From the NCBI RefSeq assembly GCF_024752355.1, contig NZ_JANTHZ010000013.1:62001-126000 (forward strand): a DNA stretch of 64,000 bases, written 5' to 3'. A program made the position numbers and the translations under genes. The stretch comes from Ancylobacter mangrovi (GTDB taxonomy: Bacteria; Pseudomonadota; Alphaproteobacteria; Rhizobiales; Xanthobacteraceae). Shown in pieces: positions 28,933 to 39,137 of this stretch (position 1 is the first letter of the stretch; each line of letters starts with the position of its first letter). The notes below the pieces were generated by a model. That model was not told where the DNA came from. It did no database searches and was given only the letters and a program-made list of their open reading frames with translations.

Positions 28933-29651
28933 CCCGCCCCGGCGCCGGTCGCCATCGCCCCGCCGAGGCCGGCGGCGAGGGCGCGCGCCCCCTCGACCGG
29001 ATCGTCGAGCACGAGGCCGTCCACGGCGACGAAGTCGACGCCGGCGGCCACGAGCGCGGCGACCTCCTCCAGCGTGGCGGCATAGGCGACGCAGGGCGGC
29101 TCGAAGAGATGGGCCCACCACTGGGCGCGCTCGAGCGTGGCGTCGAAGGCGGGCCGGCGCCCGCTCGCGTCGGGTTCGCCGAACATCACATAGTCCGCGG
29201 TCTCGCCCGCGGTCATGGCATCGTGCCGGCTGCGCAGGCCGCCGACGCCGGCAATGCCGTCCGGGCGCAGGGCCGGCAGCGCCGCCCGCAGCGCGTCGGG
29301 ACCGTCGAGATGGGCGCCGTCCGCACCGAGCGCGCCGGCCAGCGCGGTGTTGCCCTCGACGAGGCAGGCGGCGCCGATCGCATGGGCGGCCTCGACCAGC
29401 GGGCGCAGCCGCTCGGACGATGCCTCGCCGTCGGCCGCGCCGGTGCGCAGGAGCACGGCGGCGATGTCCACCGCGCCACCGGCACGGGTGAGGGTATCGG
29501 CGAGCCGCGCGATTTCCTCCGCCGCGCCGGTCACGGGCACGAGCAGATAGAGGCGGGGGGCGGTCGGTTGGGGTTCCGTTCGGGATCGGGCCATGTTCGA
29601 GCCATGTCGCAGGATGGCGGCGAAAGCGCGGCGCTGTCGCACGGTCTTCAT
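28929..29651 (-). CDS. Diverged thiamine-phosphate synthase-like (ThiE/TenI) protein
   Basis: A 240-residue TIM-barrel protein related to ThiE/TenI. Recognisable remnants are LYLLVPVTG, GADGAHLDGPDALRAAL (ThiE: DGVHLGQ), LRSRHDAMTAGETADYVMFG and GVDFVAVDGLVLDD. However the Gln-Leu-Arg phosphate-binding strand and the usual C-terminal GGI phosphate loop are not evident, so thiamine-phosphate synthase activity is doubtful. A later ATG (29594, MARSRTEPQ) is a possible start. It is coupled to the downstream Sel1 gene by 4 bp, a pairing that suggests an unrelated role. Confidence 0.7.
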   Translation of the reverse strand: MKTVRQRRAFAAILRHGSNMARSRTEPQPTAPRLYLLVPVTGAAEEIARLADTLTRAGGAVDIAAVLLRTGAADGEASSERLRPLVEAAHAIGAACLVEGNTALAGALGADGAHLDGPDALRAALPALRPDGIAGVGGLRSRHDAMTAGETADYVMFGEPDASGRRPAFDATLERAQWWAHLFEPPCVAYAATLEEVAALVAAGVDFVAVDGLVLDDPVEGARALAAGLGGAMATGAGAG

Positions 29652-29855
29652 CTAGCCGCCGATGGCGCGAGGGTCCAGCGCCCCGAACGCGCCGCGCGCG
29701 GCGCAGGCCCCGCGCGGGCCGCTCAATCCCGCGCGAGCCGGCCCGGCCGGGCGCTTCACCGCGGCCGTGGAGAGGTGGTAGACATCGACCGCCAAGATTC
29801 CTGGCGCGCCCCTCGGCCGGCCTGTCGTCGGCCGGCGACGCCTTTCGGGGGAAAC

Positions 29856-32342
29856 ATGCCCAGCCACAGCGTTCGCTTCGCCACTTGCGCGGCGGTCCTG
29901 ACGACCGCCGCCGCGCTTACTCTCGCCCCGGCCCTCGCCCAGCAGCCCGCCGCCACCCCGCCCGCACAGGCCGCCGCACCCGCCGATGCCGCCGGCTCGG
30001 CGGTTCCGGCCGCGCTGGCCTGGCCGAAGACCTTCGCCTATGGGGACGAGCAGCTCGAGCTCTACCAGCCGCTGATCGAGGCGTGGGACGGCGACCAGCT
30101 CACCGGCCGCGCCGCCGTCGCCATCGGCAAGAAGGACGGCACGCCGACCTACGGCATCGCCCATTTCACCGCCCGGGTCGCGGTCGACAAGCCGGCGAAG
30201 ATCGCCCAGCTCGGCAACATCGCCATCACCAAGGTGGACGTGCCCACCGACACTTCGCAGGACGTCGCGGTGCGCAGCGCGCTGGAGGCGCACATTCCCC
30301 CGGAGGGGATGACGGTCGCGCTCGACCACCTGCTCACCAGCTACGCCGCCGCAAAGAATCTCAGCAAGGAGATGACCGAGCCGGTCGACAACACGCCGCC
30401 CAGGATCATCTTCGCCGACAAGCCGACGCTGCTGGTGCTGGTCGCCGGCAAGCCGGTGCTGCACGCGATCGACGGCGTGGCCGGCTTCCAGCGGGTGGTC
30501 AACACCCACCCGCTGGTCCTGGTCGACACCGCCGGCGCCTTCCACCTGCAGGCGGCCGGCACCTGGTACGAGGCGAAGTCGATCGACGGGCCGTGGGTCG
30601 TCACCCCCGCACCGAGCCCCTCGCTGGAGGCGGCCGGGAGTATGGCGACCTATGAGGAATCGGCCGAGACCATGATGCCGGCCAACGGCCAGAAGCCCGC
30701 CGTGCCGCCGGCCGTCGTCTCCTCCACCAGCCCGACCGAGCTCGTCGTCACCGCCGGCGCGGCGCAGATGGTGCCGGTGGACGGCACCTCGCTGCTGCGC
30801 ATGGCCAATGCCGACCACGCGGTGCTGATGGATCCCTCGAACAACCAGTATTACGTGCTGGTCTCCGGGCGCTGGTTCCGCGGCGCGGGGCTGAGCGGGC
30901 CGTGGACCTACGTCCCCGGCACCAGCCTGCCTGCCGACTTCGCCAAGATCTCGCCGAAGGACCCGGTCGCCAACGCGCTGGTGGCGGTGCCCGGCACCCC
31001 GCAGGCCAAGGAGGCGGCGATTGCGGCGACCGTGCCGCAGACCGCGACCATCTCGCGCGACACCCAGCTCACCGTCCAGTACGACGGCGGCTCGCCGAAA
31101 TTCGTGCCGATCAAGGGCACCACGCTCAGCTATGCCGAGAACACCCGCACCCCGGTGATCATGCTCGACCCGACGCGCTACTACGCGCTGTTCCAGGGCG
31201 CGTGGTTCGTCGCCGGCGCGCCGGAAGGGCCGTGGTTCGTCTCCGCCGTGGTGCCGGCGGCGATCTACACCATCCCGGTCACCTCGCCGCTGCATTACGT
31301 GACCTATGTGCGGGTCTACGCGTCGACGCCGGAAGTGGTCACGGTCGGCTACACGCCCGGCTATATGGGCGTCGCCATCGCGCCGGACGGCACGGTGGTC
31401 TACGGCACCGGCTATGAGTGCCTCGGCTATGTCGGCACCTACTGGTACGGCTGCCCGGCGACCTATGGCTACAACGCCGCCTTCGGCTGGGTCGGCGGCT
31501 TCGCCTTCGGCTTCGCCGCCGCCTATGACTGGGGTGCGTGGGGTCCCTACTGGGGTCCGTATTGGGGCCGCGGCCCGTGGGGCGGCCCGTGGGCCGGCGT
31601 CAACGTCAACCGGACCAACATCTATGGCCGCTGGGGCGGCAGCGCGACCGTGACCCATGCCTGGGGCTACAATCCCTGGACCGGGGCGGAAGGCGCGGGC
31701 AACGCGATTTCCGGCGTCACCGGGCGCGGCACCGCGTTCCAGGGCCGCTCGGGCGCCGCCTTCAACCCGTGGAACGGCAATTACGGCGCCGGGCGCGAGG
31801 GCAGCTACTACAACCCGGCCACCGGCGCGCGTGGCGCGGCCCGCTCGGGTGTGGTCGGCAATGTCGACAACGGCAACTTCGCTGCCGGCCGCCAGTCGGC
31901 CAACTTCAACCCGACCACCGGCTTCGGCCATGCCTCCGAGACTGGCGTCACCCGCGACAACGGGCAGCTCAACGTGGACAGCCGCGGCGTCGCCGGCAAC
32001 GCCCGCACCGGCAACGGCGTGGCGTGGAACAACGGCAACATCTACACCGACCACGACGGCAGCATTCACCAGTATGACGGGGCCAATGGCTGGGAGCATC
32101 GCGACGGCAACAACTGGCGCGCCGACGCCGACCAGGGCCAGATCGACCGGCTGAACCAGCAGCGCAGCTTCCAGCAGCTCGGCGATCAGCGGGTCGACAA
32201 CTTCGCCCGTTCCGGCGGCTTCGACGACTTCCGCGGCGGCGGCGGTGGTGGCTTCGGCGGCTTCCACGGTGGCGGTTTCCACGGCGGCGGCTTTGGTGGC
32301 GGCGGGTTCGGCGGTTTCCATGGCGGCGGCTTCCGCCGCTGA
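29856..32342 (+). CDS. Large secreted protein with Gly-rich tail (carbohydrate-binding V/XII-like annotation in relatives)
   Basis: An 828-residue exported protein of unknown function. A signal peptide (cut near ALAQQP) precedes a long beta-rich region with repeated blocks around Tyr/Trp-Phe-Gly-Pro-Trp (TWYEAKSIDGPWVV, GRWFRGAGLSGPWTYV, GAWFVAGAPEGPWFV). A Trp/Tyr/Gly-rich segment (about 530-590) and Asn/Gly/Thr repeats with NPxTG follow (YNPATGARG, FNPTTGFGH). The end is almost pure Gly/Phe/His. Rhizobiales relatives are labelled carbohydrate-binding family V/XII, but no enzyme domain is visible. It is monocistronic with a terminator downstream. Confidence 0.75.
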   Translation: MPSHSVRFATCAAVLTTAAALTLAPALAQQPAATPPAQAAAPADAAGSAVPAALAWPKTFAYGDEQLELYQPLIEAWDGDQLTGRAAVAIGKKDGTPTYGIAHFTARVAVDKPAKIAQLGNIAITKVDVPTDTSQDVAVRSALEAHIPPEGMTVALDHLLTSYAAAKNLSKEMTEPVDNTPPRIIFADKPTLLVLVAGKPVLHAIDGVAGFQRVVNTHPLVLVDTAGAFHLQAAGTWYEAKSIDGPWVVTPAPSPSLEAAGSMATYEESAETMMPANGQKPAVPPAVVSSTSPTELVVTAGAAQMVPVDGTSLLRMANADHAVLMDPSNNQYYVLVSGRWFRGAGLSGPWTYVPGTSLPADFAKISPKDPVANALVAVPGTPQAKEAAIAATVPQTATISRDTQLTVQYDGGSPKFVPIKGTTLSYAENTRTPVIMLDPTRYYALFQGAWFVAGAPEGPWFVSAVVPAAIYTIPVTSPLHYVTYVRVYASTPEVVTVGYTPGYMGVAIAPDGTVVYGTGYECLGYVGTYWYGCPATYGYNAAFGWVGGFAFGFAAAYDWGAWGPYWGPYWGRGPWGGPWAGVNVNRTNIYGRWGGSATVTHAWGYNPWTGAEGAGNAISGVTGRGTAFQGRSGAAFNPWNGNYGAGREGSYYNPATGARGAARSGVVGNVDNGNFAAGRQSANFNPTTGFGHASETGVTRDNGQLNVDSRGVAGNARTGNGVAWNNGNIYTDHDGSIHQYDGANGWEHRDGNNWRADADQGQIDRLNQQRSFQQLGDQRVDNFARSGGFDDFRGGGGGGFGGFHGGGFHGGGFGGGGFGGFHGGGFRR

Positions 32343-32469
32343 GGCGGGCGCCGGCTCGCGCCGGGTGGAGGCCTGAAGACGACGATCCGACGCCTGCCCG
32401 GTGACGTGATGTCCATCGGGCGGGCGCCGGGTCCTCCTACCTGCGCCCGTGACGGCGCGACGCTTTGAT

Positions 32470-32494
32470 CCCCGGCGCCCGCGCCGGGGATTTT
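32470..32494 (+). terminator. Intrinsic terminator of the Gly-rich secreted protein gene
   Basis: A 9-bp GC stem (32470-32478 with 32481-32489) is followed by ATTTTC. It lies about 130 bp after the stop codon. Confidence 0.75.
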
Positions 32495-32530
32495 CGTTCG
32501 GAGCCGTGATGTGCCGGGAGTGCCGGCCGC

Positions 32531-33373
32531 CTAGCCCATCTTGCCGGTGACGTAGCGCGCGGTGCGCTCGTCGGCGGGGGTGGCGAACAGGGTCTGCGTC
32601 GGTCCGAACTCGATCAGCTCGCCGAGATAGAGGAACGCCGTGTAGTCGGCGATGCGCGCGGCCTGCTGAAGGTTGTGGGTGACGATGACGATGGTGCTGA
32701 CCGCCTTCAGCCCCTCGATCGTCTCCTCGATCTTCGCCGTCGAGATCGGGTCGAGCGCCGAGCACGGCTCGTCGAGCAGGATCACCTCCGGGCGCACCGC
32801 CGTGGTGCGGGCGAGGCACAGGCGCTGCTGCTGGCCGCCGGAAAGGCTCAGCGCGCTGTGGCCGAGGATGTCGCGCACCTCCTCCCACAGCGCGGCCCGG
32901 CGCAGCGCGTCCTCCACCCGGGCGTCGAGCTCGGAGGGCGCGAGCTCCTCGTTGAGCCGCATGCCGATGGCGACATTGTCGTAGATCGACATCGGGAAGG
33001 GGGAGGGCTTCTGCGTCACCATGCCCACGCGCCGGCGCAGCGTCAGCACGTCGACATGCTCGGCGAGGATGTTCTCGCCGTCGAGCAGCACCTCGCCCTC
33101 GGCGCGCTGGTCCTCGTAAAGATCGGGCATGCGGTTGAAGACGCGCAGCAGCGTGGACTTGCCGCAGCCGGACGGGCCGATCAGCGCCGTGACGCGGTTG
33201 GCATGGATCGGCAGCGAGACGTCGTTCAGCGCCAGCGTGTCGCCATACCGGAAGCTGACATGGCGCACCTCCAGCTTGACGGTCGAGGGCCGGGGCGTGC
33301 CGGCCGAGCCGCCGGCGAGGTTCTCGACCTCGAAGCCGATATGCGGTGGGCCACCCCTCAGCGCGTGTCGCAC
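32531..33373 (-). CDS. pstB: Phosphate ABC transporter ATP-binding protein PstB (orphan)
   Basis: A 280-residue ABC ATPase closest to PstB. It has Walker [10 protein letters not shown], the PstB-typical [21 protein letters not shown]-loop [19 protein letters not shown], signature LSGGQQQR and Walker [17 protein letters not shown]. The N-terminus has about 30 extra residues. The start is GTG at 33373, about 9 nt after GGGGAG. The pstS, pstC, pstA and phoU genes are absent here, so it either serves a permease encoded elsewhere or is a stand-alone paralogue. It is separated from fba by a terminator. Confidence 0.88.
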   Translation of the reverse strand: MRHALRGGPPHIGFEVENLAGGSAGTPRPSTVKLEVRHVSFRYGDTLALNDVSLPIHANRVTALIGPSGCGKSTLLRVFNRMPDLYEDQRAEGEVLLDGENILAEHVDVLTLRRRVGMVTQKPSPFPMSIYDNVAIGMRLNEELAPSELDARVEDALRRAALWEEVRDILGHSALSLSGGQQQRLCLARTTAVRPEVILLDEPCSALDPISTAKIEETIEGLKAVSTIVIVTHNLQQAARIADYTAFLYLGELIEFGPTQTLFATPADERTARYVTGKMG

Positions 33374-33483
33374 GGCCCGTTCTCCCCTCTGGCTGAAGAA
33401 AAGGCTAGGGGAGGAGCTTGGGTGCCGTCTTGCGTAAGATCAAGCGGCAGACGCGGTTTTTTGCAGGAAGTACCTGAGCCGGC

Positions 33484-33517
33484 AAAGAATAAAGGCGCCA
33501 CCCGCGGGCGGCGCCTT
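33484..33517 (-). terminator. Intrinsic terminator downstream of fba
   Basis: An 8-bp stem AAGGCGCC (33492-33499 with 33510-33517) is followed on the minus strand by TTTATTCTTT. It lies 27 bp after the fba stop and separates the glycolytic genes from pstB. Confidence 0.8.
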
Positions 33518-33543
33518 CGATGTTTTCGCGATGGCCGCGCGGA

Positions 33544-34569
33544 TCAGGCGGCTTTCTTCTGCTCGACCTCTTCGCTCCACTGCCCGAGCGCGGCGAGATA
33601 GTTCATCTTCGCGCGGTGGGTGAAGGCGGCCTGGCCGGCGGCGACGTTCTCCGGCTTGCCCGACCACGCCTTCTGCGGCGCGGCCTGGAGGGCGCGGCCA
33701 TAGGAGAAGGTGAGGTTCCACGGCAGCCCGCCGGCGCGGATCATGGCGTCGAGATGGGCGGTCGCCTCCTCGTCCGACTGGCCGCCGGAGAGGAACGCCA
33801 CGCTCGGGATCGCCGACGGCACGCAGTTCTTCAGGCAGCGGATGGTCTTCTCGGCCACCTCGGCGACCGGCGCCTGCTTGGCGGACTTCTTGCCGGCGAT
33901 CACCATGTTGGGCTTGAGCACCGTGCCCTCGAGCTTCACGCGGCCGTAGAAGAGCTGCTGGAACACTTCCTTCAGCACCCACTCCGTGACCTCGTAGCAG
34001 CGGTCGATGTCGTGGTCGCCATCCATCAGCACTTCCGGCTCGACGATCGGCACGATGCCGGCCGCCTGGGCGAGCGCGGCGTAGCGCGCCAGCGCCTGCG
34101 CGTTGGCGATGATCGAGGTGTAGCTGGGAATGTGCGAGCCGATGTCGATCACCGCGCGCCACTTCGCGAAGCGGGCGCCGAGGTCGTAATATTCCTTGAA
34201 GCGCTCGCCGAGGCCGTCGAGCCCCTCGGTGATGGTCTCGCCGGGGCAGCCCGGCTGCGGCTTGGCGCCGAGGTCGACCTTGATGCCGGGAATGGAGCCG
34301 GCATTCTCGATCAACTGGACCAGGGTCGTGCCGTCCACCGCCTTCTGGCGGATGGTCTCGTCGAACAGGATGACGCCGGAGATGTATTTCGACATCGCCT
34401 CGTCCGACCGGAACAGCATCTCGCGATAGTCGCGCCGGTTCTCGAAGGTCGATTCGACGCCGATCGCGTCGAAGCGCTTCTTGATCGTGCTTGAACTCTC
34501 GTCGGCGGCGAGGATTCCCTTGCCGCCCGCCGCCAATTTATACGCAACCTCTTCGAGGCTAGCCGTCAT
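33544..34569 (-). CDS. fba: Class I fructose-bisphosphate aldolase
   Basis: Schiff-base aldolase that splits fructose-1,6-bisphosphate in glycolysis or runs in reverse in gluconeogenesis. The 341-residue protein matches the eukaryote-like class I family: KGILAADESSSTIKKRF near residue 18, the lysine region VLKPNMVIAGKK, EPEVLMDGDHD and FLSGGQSDEEAT. No metal-binding class II motifs are present. It is last gene of tkt-gap-pgk-fba, separated from pgk by a hairpin-containing 129-bp gap, so it may also have its own transcript. Confidence 0.96.
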   Translation of the reverse strand: MTASLEEVAYKLAAGGKGILAADESSSTIKKRFDAIGVESTFENRRDYREMLFRSDEAMSKYISGVILFDETIRQKAVDGTTLVQLIENAGSIPGIKVDLGAKPQPGCPGETITEGLDGLGERFKEYYDLGARFAKWRAVIDIGSHIPSYTSIIANAQALARYAALAQAAGIVPIVEPEVLMDGDHDIDRCYEVTEWVLKEVFQQLFYGRVKLEGTVLKPNMVIAGKKSAKQAPVAEVAEKTIRCLKNCVPSAIPSVAFLSGGQSDEEATAHLDAMIRAGGLPWNLTFSYGRALQAAPQKAWSGKPENVAAGQAAFTHRAKMNYLAALGQWSEEVEQKKAA

Positions 34570-34597
34570 CTCTCTCTCCCGCGCGAAACAGATGGAC

Positions 34598-34630
34598 CCG
34601 GCCCCGCAGCCTGGTTTCCGACGGGGCCGG
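34598..34630. repeat. Perfect inverted repeat between pgk and fba
   Basis: CCGGCCCCG (34598-34606) and its complement (34622-34630) form a 9-bp stem with a 15-nt loop. It lies in the 129-bp pgk-fba gap. There is no T-run directly after it, so it may act as an mRNA stabiliser or processing site rather than a terminator. Confidence 0.55.
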
Positions 34631-34698
34631 ACCGATTGGAGTGTAGCATCCGGGGGCGGGATGTCTCGATCCTCGAGCCGTCCCGACCCCGATGGGCC

Positions 34699-35898
34699 TC
34701 AGCGCCTGAGCGCCTCGACCCCCGGCAGTGCCTTGCCCTCGAGCCATTCGAGGAAGGCGCCGCCAGCGGTGGACACGTAGGTAAAGTGCCCGGCGACGCC
34801 CGCATGGTTCAGCGCCGCCACCGTGTCGCCGCCGCCGGCGACCGACAGCAGCTTGCCCGCATCGGTGAGTTCGGCCGCCGCCTTGGCCACCGCGACCGTC
34901 GCGGTGTCGAAGGGCGGCAGCTCGAACGCACCGAACGGGCCGTTCCAGACCACGGTCTTCGCCGTGTTGAGCCGTTCGATGACCTTCCCGACCGAGGCCG
35001 GGCCGGCGTCGAGCATCATCTCGTCGGCCTTGATGTCGTCGACCGAGGCCACGCGATGGGGCGCGTTGGCCTTGAACTCGGTCGCCGCCAGCGCGTCGAC
35101 CGGCAGCACCACCTCGCAGCCGGCCGCCTTGGCCTTGTCGAGGATCTCCAGCGCCGTCGGCGCGAGGTCGTGCTCGCACAGCGACTTGCCGACGTCCTTG
35201 CCCTGCGCCGCCAGGAAGGTGTTGGCCATGCCGCCGCCGATGACGAGGATGTCGACCTTGGCGACGAGGTTGCCGAGCAGCTCCAGCTTCGACGACACCT
35301 TGGCACCGCCGACCACCGCCAGCACCGGCCGCTCCGGTGCTTCCAGCGCCTTGGCCAGCGCCTCGATCTCCTCCTGCATGCAGCGGCCGGCATAGGCCGG
35401 CAGGCGATGCGCGAGGCCCTCGGTCGAGGCGTGGGCACGGTGGGCGGTGGCGAAGGCGTCGTTGACGTAGAGATCGCCGAGCGCCGCCAGGGCGGCGACG
35501 AAGTCGGGATCGTTCTTCTCTTCCCGCTTGTCGAAACGGGTGTTCTCCAGCAGCAGCACGTCGCCCGGCTGGAGCGCGGCGACGGCGGCCTCGGCGACCG
35601 GGCCGATGGTGGCCGGGCAGAAGGCGACCTTGCGGCCGAGCCGGGAGGCGACCTCGCCGGCGATGGGCGCCAGCGACAGCGCCGGGTCCTCGCCCTTGGG
35701 CCGGCCGAAATGGGCCAGCAGGATCACCTTGCCGCCCTTGTCCGAAATCTCGCGGATGGTGGGCAGCACGGCCTGGATGCGGGTGTCGTCGGTGACTTTT
35801 CCGTTCTCGACCGGGACGTTCAGATCGACGCGCACGAGCACGCGCCGGTTCGCGACGTCGGCGTCGTCGAGGGTGCGGAAGGCGGAAGCCTCGCTCAT
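34699..35898 (-). CDS. pgk: Phosphoglycerate kinase
   Basis: Transfers the phosphate of 1,3-bisphosphoglycerate to ADP. The 399-residue protein has the usual two-domain layout: [20 protein letters not shown] near residue 17, HFGRPKG near 62, [19 protein letters not shown] near 165 and the nucleotide-binding [15 protein letters not shown] at the C-terminus. An in-frame ATG 26 codons upstream exists, but [15 protein letters not shown] with a GGGAG site at 35898 is the family start. It lies 78 bp downstream of gap. Confidence 0.97.
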   Translation of the reverse strand: MSEASAFRTLDDADVANRRVLVRVDLNVPVENGKVTDDTRIQAVLPTIREISDKGGKVILLAHFGRPKGEDPALSLAPIAGEVASRLGRKVAFCPATIGPVAEAAVAALQPGDVLLLENTRFDKREEKNDPDFVAALAALGDLYVNDAFATAHRAHASTEGLAHRLPAYAGRCMQEEIEALAKALEAPERPVLAVVGGAKVSSKLELLGNLVAKVDILVIGGGMANTFLAAQGKDVGKSLCEHDLAPTALEILDKAKAAGCEVVLPVDALAATEFKANAPHRVASVDDIKADEMMLDAGPASVGKVIERLNTAKTVVWNGPFGAFELPPFDTATVAVAKAAAELTDAGKLLSVAGGGDTVAALNHAGVAGHFTYVSTAGGAFLEWLEGKALPGVEALRR

Positions 35899-35937
35899 GG
35901 GGCACTCTCCCTCGGATAAGTTGATCTTGATACGAAA

Positions 35938-35968
35938 CGGCCGGATCTCCCAGGGGAAGGTCCGGCCG
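35938..35968. repeat. Inverted repeat between gap and pgk
   Basis: CGGCCGGA (35938-35945) and its complement (35961-35968) flank a 15-nt loop; on the minus strand the stem is followed by TTTCG. It sits 9 bp after the gap stop, in the 78-bp space before pgk. Stem and loop sizes resemble the pgk-fba hairpin. Confidence 0.5.
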
Positions 35969-35976
35969 GAATGCAC

Positions 35977-36987
35977 TCAGATCAGCTTGCCGAGGGCGAC
36001 CGCCGTGTCGGACATGCGGTTCGAGAAGCCCCACTCATTGTCGTACCAGGACAGCACGCGCACGAAGGTGCCTTCCAGTACCTTGGTCTGGTCGAGATGG
36101 AAGATCGACGAGCGCGGGTCGTGGTTGAAGTCGGAAGAGACGTTCGGCTGGTCGGTGGTGCCGAGGATGCCCTTGAGCGGGCCGTCGGCGGCGGCGGCCT
36201 TGATCGCCGCGTTGACCTCGTCCTTCGTCACCGGCTTCTTGGCCACGAACTTGAAGTCGACCACCGAGACGTTGGGCGTCGGCACGCGGATCGAGGTGCC
36301 GTCGAGCTTGCCGGCGAGCTCCGGCAGCACGAGGCCGACCGCCTTGGCGGCGCCGGTGGTGGTCGGGATCATCGACAGCGCCGCGGCGCGGGCGCGGTAG
36401 AGGTCCTTGTGGAAGGTGTCGAGCGTCGGCTGGTCGCCGGTGTAGGAGTGGATCGTCGTCATGAAGCCGTGATCGATGCCGATGGCATCGTTCAGCACCT
36501 TGGCCACCGGCCCGAGGCAGTTGGTGGTGCAGGAGGCGTTGGAGACGACGAGGTGGTCCTTGGTCAGCTTGTCGTGGTTCACGCCGTAGACGACGGTGAG
36601 GTCGGCGCCCTCCGAGGGGGCGGAGACCAGCACCCGCTTGGCGCCGGCGGTCAGGTGCGCGGCGGCCTTGTCGCGGGCGGTGAAGATGCCGGTGCACTCC
36701 AGGGCGATGTCCACGCCGAGCGCCGCGTGCGGCAGCTCCGCGGGATTGCGCACCGCCGTCACCTTGATCGGGCCGCGGCCCACATCGATGGTGTCGCCGT
36801 CGACCTTCACCTCGCCGGGAAAGCGGCCGTGCACACTGTCGAACCGGAAGAGATGCGCGTTGGTCTCGACCGGTCCCAAGTCGTTGATAGCAACGACCTC
36901 GATGTCGGTGCGCCCCGACTCGATGATGGCCCGCAGAACGTTGCGGCCGATGCGACCGAAGCCGTTGATGGCAACCTTGAGCGTCAT
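35977..36987 (-). CDS. gap: Type I glyceraldehyde-3-phosphate dehydrogenase
   Basis: Oxidises glyceraldehyde-3-phosphate to 1,3-bisphosphoglycerate. The 336-residue protein has the Rossmann motif [14 protein letters not shown] near residue 7, catalytic Cys153 in [12 protein letters not shown] and [14 protein letters not shown] near the C-terminus. The cofactor-selecting loop reads [13 protein letters not shown]; use of NAD or NADP is not certain from this. An upstream in-frame ATG adds 28 non-conserved residues; 36987 is the family start. Confidence 0.97.
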   Translation of the reverse strand: MTLKVAINGFGRIGRNVLRAIIESGRTDIEVVAINDLGPVETNAHLFRFDSVHGRFPGEVKVDGDTIDVGRGPIKVTAVRNPAELPHAALGVDIALECTGIFTARDKAAAHLTAGAKRVLVSAPSEGADLTVVYGVNHDKLTKDHLVVSNASCTTNCLGPVAKVLNDAIGIDHGFMTTIHSYTGDQPTLDTFHKDLYRARAAALSMIPTTTGAAKAVGLVLPELAGKLDGTSIRVPTPNVSVVDFKFVAKKPVTKDEVNAAIKAAAADGPLKGILGTTDQPNVSSDFNHDPRSSIFHLDQTKVLEGTFVRVLSWYDNEWGFSNRMSDTAVALGKLI

Positions 36988-37145
36988 ACGTTTAATTCCC
37001 CAGGTGAGCTTTCTCATCACGATCCGCGCGTGCGCCTCATAGCGCGGCGGACGTTGGGACACCAGTCGCACATTCTACTGATGCCCCCTGGGGGCGGGTC
37101 TGGCGCATTTCCCATGCGCCAGACGCATAGCTGAAAGGGCTCGAA

Positions 37146-39137
37146 TCAGCGCCCCAGGCGGCTCAGCGCGGTCTGCACGACGCCGTCCACGGTAATGCCG
37201 AAATGGGCGAAAACCTGGGGCGCCGGGCCCGAGGCGCCGAAGCCGGTCATGCCCACGAAGGCGGCGTCGGAGCCGACGATCGCGTCCCAGCCCTGCCGGA
37301 TCGCCGCCTCGATGGCGACCTTCACCGGCGCCTTGCCGACGACCTGGCGGCGGCTCTCCTCCGGCTGGTTCATGAACAGCTCGAAGCAGGGGACGCTGAC
37401 CACGCGGGTCGGCACACCCTGTTCCTCCAGCACGTCGCGCGCGGCCATGGCGAGCGAGACTTCCGAGCCCGAGGCGAAGAGCGAGACCTGCGCCTCCTCG
37501 GAAGCCGAGGCGAGCTCGTAGGCGCCCTTGGCGGTGCGGCAGCGCTCGCTCGAATCGGTGCGCAGCAGCGGCAGGTTCTGGCGGGTGAGGGCGAGCACGC
37601 TCGGCCCGGTTTTGTGCTCCAGCGCCAGCTTCCAGGCCTCCGCCGTCTCCACCGTGTCGCAGGGGCGGAAGACGAGCAGGTTCGGGATCGCCCGCAGCGC
37701 GGCGATCTGCTCCACCGGCTGGTGGGTGGGGCCGTCCTCGCCGACGCCGATCGAATCGTGGGTGAACACGTAGGTCACGCGCACGCCCATCAGCGCCGCG
37801 AGGCGGATCGAGGGCCGGCAATAGTCGGAGAACACCAGGAAGGTGCCGCCATAGGGGATGAAGCCGCCATGCAGGGCGATGCCGTTCATCGCCGCCGCCA
37901 TGCCGTGCTCGCGGATACCCCAGTTGACGTAGCGCCCGTCATAGGCGGGAGGCACCACGTCGACCGAGGTGGCCTTGGTCTTGGTGTTGTTGGAATGGGT
38001 GAGGTCGGCCGAGCCGCCCACCATCTCCGGCAGTGCGGCGGTCAGCGCCTCCAGCACGATCTCCGAGGACTTGCGGGTGGCGACGGCGCCGCCGTCGGCG
38101 CGGGCCTTGGTGATGACGTTAGCCAGCACGTCGCCCATCTTGGAGGGCAACTCGCCGCGCACCCGGCGCTCGAACTCGGCGCGCTTGTCAAGCTCGGCGT
38201 CCTTCAGGCGCTGGCTCCAGCTCTTGTGCGCCTGGCGCGAGCGCAGGCCGGCGAGGCGCCACGCGTCGAGGATCTCGCTCGGGATCACGAACGGCTCGTA
38301 TTCCCAGTTCAGCGCCGCACGGGCGCCGGCGATCTCGGCGGCGCCGAGCGGCGAGCCATGCACGGCGTTGGTGCCGGATTTGGTCGGCGCGCCGTAGCCG
38401 ATGGTGGTACGGCAGGCGATCAGCGAGGGCTTGTCGGTGGTCTTGGCGTGCTCGAGCGCGGCGAGGATGGCGTCGGGGTCGTGCCCGTCGATCCGGGTCG
38501 CCTCCCAGCCCGAGGCCTCGAAGCGGGCGAGCTGGTCGGTGGCCACCGACAGGCTGGTCGCGCCGTCGATGGTGATGTGGTTGTCGTCCCACAGCACGAT
38601 CAGCTTGGAGAGCTTCTGGCGGCCGGCGATCTCGATCGCCTCCTCCGAGATGCCTTCCATCAGGCAGCCGTCGCCGCAGATCACATAGGTGTGGTGGTCG
38701 ACGAGGTCGGCGCCGAACTGGGCGGCCAGCATGCGCTCGGCGAGCGCGAAGCCGACCGAGTTGGCGAGGCCCTGGCCGAGCGGGCCGGTGGTGGTCTCGA
38801 CGCCGACCGTGTGGCCGTATTCGGGATGGCCGGGGGTCTTCGAGCCGAGCTGGCGGAAGTGCTTGATGTCGTCGATCGTCATCCCCTCGTAGCCGACGAG
38901 GTAGAGCAGCGAGTAGAGCAGCATCGAGCCGTGGCCGGCCGAGAGGATGAAGCGGTCGCGATCCGGCCAGTGCGGGTCGGTGGGATCGAATTTCAGCACC
39001 TTGCCGAACAGCACGGTGGCGACGTCCGCCATGCCCATGGGCATGCCCGGATGGCCGGAATTGGCGGCTTCGACGGCGTCCATGGCCAGCGCCCGGATGG
39101 CGTTGGCCATGCGATCATGCTTTTCGCGGTTCGACAT
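37146..39137 (-). CDS. tkt: Transketolase
   Basis: TPP enzyme of the pentose phosphate (and Calvin) cycle that moves two-carbon ketol units. The 663-residue protein shows [20 protein letters not shown] near residue 24, the TPP-binding [13 protein letters not shown]...DDNHITIDG, the pyrimidine domain with [20 protein letters not shown], and the C-terminal FGASGPAP. It heads the tkt-gap-pgk-fba series, the order also seen in cbb operons of autotrophs; no RuBisCO or phosphoribulokinase lies in the window. A promoter with a leader of about 250 nt is predicted upstream. Confidence 0.97.
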   Translation of the reverse strand: MSNREKHDRMANAIRALAMDAVEAANSGHPGMPMGMADVATVLFGKVLKFDPTDPHWPDRDRFILSAGHGSMLLYSLLYLVGYEGMTIDDIKHFRQLGSKTPGHPEYGHTVGVETTTGPLGQGLANSVGFALAERMLAAQFGADLVDHHTYVICGDGCLMEGISEEAIEIAGRQKLSKLIVLWDDNHITIDGATSLSVATDQLARFEASGWEATRIDGHDPDAILAALEHAKTTDKPSLIACRTTIGYGAPTKSGTNAVHGSPLGAAEIAGARAALNWEYEPFVIPSEILDAWRLAGLRSRQAHKSWSQRLKDAELDKRAEFERRVRGELPSKMGDVLANVITKARADGGAVATRKSSEIVLEALTAALPEMVGGSADLTHSNNTKTKATSVDVVPPAYDGRYVNWGIREHGMAAAMNGIALHGGFIPYGGTFLVFSDYCRPSIRLAALMGVRVTYVFTHDSIGVGEDGPTHQPVEQIAALRAIPNLLVFRPCDTVETAEAWKLALEHKTGPSVLALTRQNLPLLRTDSSERCRTAKGAYELASASEEAQVSLFASGSEVSLAMAARDVLEEQGVPTRVVSVPCFELFMNQPEESRRQVVGKAPVKVAIEAAIRQGWDAIVGSDAAFVGMTGFGASGPAPQVFAHFGITVDGVVQTALSRLGR

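Noticed and set aside
29652-32888. A minus-strand open frame of over 1000 codons
   Set aside because: It is antisense to the secreted Gly-rich protein, with low-complexity Ala/Val/Gly composition and no recognisable domain. The plus-strand gene has a signal peptide and clear start.
33374-33543. Other pst genes near pstB
   Set aside because: The flanks contain only a terminator and fba on one side and a secreted-protein gene on the other; no permease or phosphate-binding protein is present.
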